Positions 14,103 through 16,412 of a DNA stretch of 16,412 nucleotides are shown one piece after another. Within the stretch, counting starts at the first letter, position 1; every line of letters starts with the position of its first letter. The position numbers and the translations under genes were made by a program. The notes beneath the pieces were generated by a model. That model saw only the letters and a list, made by a program, of their open reading frames with translations, did no database searches and was not told the DNA's origin. Origin of the DNA: Victivallales bacterium (GTDB taxonomy: Bacteria > Verrucomicrobiota > Lentisphaeria > Oligosphaerales > Lenti-02); NCBI GenBank assembly GCA_018648945.1, contig JABGQJ010000092.1, positions 1-16,412 of the forward strand. The letters run 5' to 3'.

Positions 14103-15164
14103 CTAGACTTGGTCGATGGCTGGATCGTCGAGGGCGACGCGTCGTCCCTCGCGGCTGGAGACGTAGCAGGCGAGGACCATGCGCAGGCTGGTGCGGCCCT
14201 CTTCGGCAGTGGCGATGGGGCCCCGCGTGCCCGCCAGGAACTCGCTCAGGGGAGCGGCCAGGCCGGCGATGCGGTTGCCGTGGCTGGGGGGCGAGGTGAG
14301 GTCGCTGTTGACCCACTCGCTGGTCTCGGTCAGGTACCATTTCAGGGGAACGGCACTGTCGGGCCGGCTGACATTGCAGCTTGGTCCGTCGCCGTAGTTC
14401 TGGATGATGCTGCCCTTCTCGGCGATGATCTCGGTGGTGTTCTCGCAGGCGGGGTTGGTGAAGGAGCAGTCCACGTGGACCAGCGGGCCGTCCTTGTAGC
14501 GGAAGATGGCGACGCCATTGTCCATGGGCATGCGGGGATTGTAGAGGGACTCCATCTCGGCCGTGATCGATTCGGGCTTGCCGAACATCCAGTGGACCAT
14601 GTCGATGGGGTGCGACGAGTCGTCGGCCCAGATGTCGCGGTTGTATTCGGGGGCCACGTGCCAGGAGTCGGCGAAATCCGGGCGCAGGCACATGGGCAGA
14701 CCGTGGCGCCGGCGCATCATGAAGACCTGGCCGAGAACGCCGCTCTCCACCAGCTCCTTCATCTTCATGTTCTGGGGATCGACGCGCATCTGCCAGCACA
14801 TGGTGAAGCGGACGCCCGCCTTTCCCACGGCCGCGACGATGCGGTCGGCTTGGCCCATGGTCAGAGCCATGGGTTTCTGGAGGATGATGGTTTTGCCGGC
14901 AGCGGCGGCCAGCTCGACCAGATCCGCGTGGAAGCTGGTCTCGGCGGCGATCACAACCGCCTCGACATCGGCCCGTGCGAGCAGGGCTTCGGCGGAGTCG
15001 CAGGCTTCGATGCCATGCTTCTCTGCCGCTTGGGCGCGCCGCGCCGCGTCGTGATCCCAACCGGCGACGACCTGCACGCCATAGGCGGCGTCTTCCCGCC
15101 ACTTCGCGCAGTACGAATGCACATGTCCGTGGGCAAAGCCCAGAATTCCGACTTGGATAGTCAT
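14103..15164 (-). CDS. Gfo/Idh/MocA-family oxidoreductase (second of the cluster)
   Basis: The start is ATG 15164 (MTIQVGILGFAHGHVHSY), preceded by TAAAGGA, which overlaps the stop codon of the upstream gene. The open frame extends further upstream but only as a shadow of that gene. The 353-residue protein has an unusual nucleotide loop, GFAHGHVHSY (9-18), in place of GxGxxG, and LQKPMALT (95-102) in place of the common EKP, keeping the conserved Lys K97. The C-terminal domain contains DDSSHPIDMVHWMFGKPE (with the HPxDMVHW catalytic region) and ends near GRRVALDD. It should oxidise or reduce a sugar-like substrate with NAD(P). It differs clearly from the other two oxidoreductases of the cluster, so a different step or substrate position is likely. 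A 32-nt gap separates it from the sulfatase-like gene. Confidence 0.92.
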   Translation of the reverse strand: MTIQVGILGFAHGHVHSYCAKWREDAAYGVQVVAGWDHDAARRAQAAEKHGIEACDSAEALLARADVEAVVIAAETSFHADLVELAAAAGKTIILQKPMALTMGQADRIVAAVGKAGVRFTMCWQMRVDPQNMKMKELVESGVLGQVFMMRRRHGLPMCLRPDFADSWHVAPEYNRDIWADDSSHPIDMVHWMFGKPESITAEMESLYNPRMPMDNGVAIFRYKDGPLVHVDCSFTNPACENTTEIIAEKGSIIQNYGDGPSCNVSRPDSAVPLKWYLTETSEWVNSDLTSPPSHGNRIAGLAAPLSEFLAGTRGPIATAEEGRTSLRMVLACYVSSREGRRVALDDPAIDQV

Positions 15165-15174
15165 GGTCTGTCCT

Positions 15175-15972
15175 TTAGCGGGCGCCGCAGGCCTGGAGGC
15201 AGGCCTGGATGTGGCCGCGGGTCTCGGCGGCAATGGCGACGCTGGCGGCGAGCTCGTACTCTCCGGCACCGATGACTTCGAGGTCAACCGGTCCGGCGTA
15301 GCCATTCTCGTGCAGCACGCGGATGTAGCCGAGGAGATCGATGTTGCCACGACCGTTGGCCTGCAGTTCCGGGGTGCCGGGGCTGCCCACGCGTTCCACG
15401 CAGTCGCGGATGTGGATGTGCTTGATGCGGTCCACCACGGCGGCGATGGCTTCGACCGGATTTTCGTCGGCGCGGAAGATGTGGCTTGGGTCCATGTCCA
15501 GACCAAAGGCCGGGGAGGTGATCGCCTTCAACGCCCGCAGGCTGGTGGGCGTGTTGTAGATGGCGGATCTGACGTGGGCCTTGACGCAGAGCGTCACGCC
15601 ATACTTCTCGGCCATGTCGGCCAGCTTGCCCAGGGACTCGACGCGTTCCTGGAAGCTGTCCTCATCGTCGCTGACCCCACCGGGGCCGCAGTTGATGATG
15701 GGGATGCCGATCTCGACGGCGGCCTGCATGGCCTGCTCCATGACGGTGGCATCTTGATTGGGCTGCTCCATGGCTTGGATGGGCAGCTCGTAGCGGGCGC
15801 TCAGTTCCTTGAGATTCGGTGCCACTTCCTGCCAGTTGTCGATGGGCAGGTGGGGCTTCATGCCGGCAATGGCGCTGACCTCGATGGCGTCGTAGCCACA
15901 GGTCTTGGTCCATTTGAACGCCGTTTCGGCGTCCACGTTCGCGAAAAGGACAGAATTCACACCGATCTTCAT
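15175..15972 (-). CDS. Sugar phosphate isomerase/epimerase-like TIM-barrel protein
   Basis: This 265-residue protein starts at ATG 15972 (MKIGVNSVLFANV) with TGGAG upstream, and it has full family length. It is an AP-endonuclease-2-like barrel that normally holds one divalent metal. D161 (LDMDPSHIFR), H187 (HIHIRD) and E232 (DLEVIG) are candidate metal ligands. At the position where many relatives have Glu (LExxH), it reads CVKAHV, with Lys131 and His133. The Lys variant may be a subfamily trait. Relatives isomerise or epimerise sugars, dehydrate keto-inositol, or act on 3-keto-sugars made by Gfo/Idh partners. It lies 10 nt before the next oxidoreductase gene, their stop and ribosome binding site overlapping, and 25 nt after the partial oxidoreductase gene. 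Confidence 0.9.
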   Translation of the reverse strand: MKIGVNSVLFANVDAETAFKWTKTCGYDAIEVSAIAGMKPHLPIDNWQEVAPNLKELSARYELPIQAMEQPNQDATVMEQAMQAAVEIGIPIINCGPGGVSDDEDSFQERVESLGKLADMAEKYGVTLCVKAHVRSAIYNTPTSLRALKAITSPAFGLDMDPSHIFRADENPVEAIAAVVDRIKHIHIRDCVERVGSPGTPELQANGRGNIDLLGYIRVLHENGYAGPVDLEVIGAGEYELAASVAIAAETRGHIQACLQACGAR

Positions 15973-15997
15973 GGTGTTTCTCCAGATAGCTGGGGGA

Positions 15998-16412
15998 CTA
16001 GGACTCGCGCTCGGCGGGAATGTGCTTGATGATGGGCAGGGGATTAGGGCGGACCAGTTCGCCGCCTTCCTCGTAGGACTCGATGGCCGCAAAGGTGTAC
16101 TCCAAGGTGGCCAGGGCATCGCGGCCACTGGCGCGGAGTTCGTGCTTCGGCACCTTGTTGGTCACGTCTTCCAGATAGGCATGGATGCGGCGGGGGAAGG
16201 TCTCGCTGAAATCGGTCACGCCGGTGTTGTGGACGGTGGGCGGGGGCGCGGCGCCCACGCCGAGTTTCTCGGGCTTGGCTGCGCCTTCCGTGCCGGGGCA
16301 GGGGTAGAAGGTGTACTGCTCCACGCAGTTCTCGATGCAGAAGGTGCCCTTGGTGCCGCCGACTTCGACGCTCCACCAGCCGCCCATGCCCATGGTGGCA
16401 TCGCCGCGCTGG
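15998..16412 (-). CDS. Gfo/Idh/MocA-family oxidoreductase, C-terminal part (5' end beyond window)
   Basis: The frame is open from the window edge (visible start QRGDATMGMGGWW) to TAG at 16000-15998, giving 137 complete codons. The internal ATGs near 16393 are not the start, since coding sequence clearly continues upstream. The segment SVEVGGTKGTFCIENCVE is the C-terminal beta-sheet domain of Gfo/Idh enzymes, and SGRDALATLEYTFAAIESYEEGG is the usual final helix region. Both align with the third oxidoreductase of the cluster (GIKGRFVLQD and GSGADGLAAQKVLQAAIDS). The N-terminal nucleotide-binding half is not visible, so cofactor and completeness cannot be judged. It is the most upstream gene of the visible run; the operon promoter lies outside. 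Confidence 0.88.
   Translation of the reverse strand, partial: QRGDATMGMGGWWSVEVGGTKGTFCIENCVEQYTFYPCPGTEGAAKPEKLGVGAAPPPTVHNTGVTDFSETFPRRIHAYLEDVTNKVPKHELRASGRDALATLEYTFAAIESYEEGGELVRPNPLPIIKHIPAERES

Noticed and set aside
12514..14106. 530-residue plus-strand open frame opposite the sulfatase-like gene
   Set aside because: It starts inside repeat DNA and then mirrors the sulfatase-like coding frame; no domain is recognisable.
14071..15102. N-terminal extension of the sulfatase-like frame upstream of ATG 14070
   Set aside because: The extension is Arg/Pro-rich, out-of-frame reading of the second Gfo/Idh gene. The family N-terminus begins at 14070 after a good ribosome binding site.

Overview
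This is a GC-rich bacterial chromosome fragment with eleven protein genes, two of them cut by the window edges. Most genes lie on the minus strand. A secreted DUF4838 glycosidase-like protein, several Gfo/Idh/MocA oxidoreductases, TIM-barrel sugar isomerases and a sulfatase-fold enzyme together are typical of carbohydrate-degrading bacteria of the PVC group (Lentisphaerota, Kiritimatiellota, Planctomycetota) or Armatimonadota. This placement comes from gene content only. No rRNA, tRNA, CRISPR array, transposase or phage gene was seen.

Right part (16412 down to 10641, minus strand): a six-gene run of closely spaced or coupled genes. In transcription order these are the 3' end of a Gfo/Idh oxidoreductase, a TIM-barrel sugar isomerase/epimerase-like protein, a second Gfo/Idh oxidoreductase, a cytoplasmic sulfatase-fold enzyme with Thr where the formylglycine Cys should be, a third Gfo/Idh oxidoreductase, and a DeoC-type aldolase. 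Gaps are 10-32 nt, except for a 294-nt repeat-filled gap after the sulfatase-like gene. Two ribosome binding sites overlap the preceding stop codon. The set reads as an intracellular pathway that oxidises, rearranges and cleaves a sugar-like substrate, possibly ester-decorated. The substrate cannot be read from the sequence.

Middle part (10640 down to 5789, minus strand): a large soluble hybrid sensor kinase (GAF, four PAS, kinase core, receiver) with a recognisable promoter of its own, then ribF (riboflavin kinase/FAD synthetase). These look like separate transcription units. A nearly identical 13-nt motif overlaps the predicted -10 region in front of both.

Left part (5792 down to 1): a plus-strand GT-C membrane glycosyltransferase with a Gly/Arg/Met-rich insertion near its C-terminus, convergent with ribF, the two stop codons sharing CTAG. 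Divergent from it is the secreted DUF4838 protein, followed after a second repeat-filled gap by the 5' part of another TIM-barrel isomerase gene.

The most unusual non-coding content is a composite repeat present twice (about 365-600 and 12387-12666). Both copies sit between co-directional genes in the same orientation and with the same order of modules: tandem octamers, a 55-bp identical stretch holding a GCCGAAGG-flanked core, a four-unit nonamer array, and octamers again in inverted orientation.
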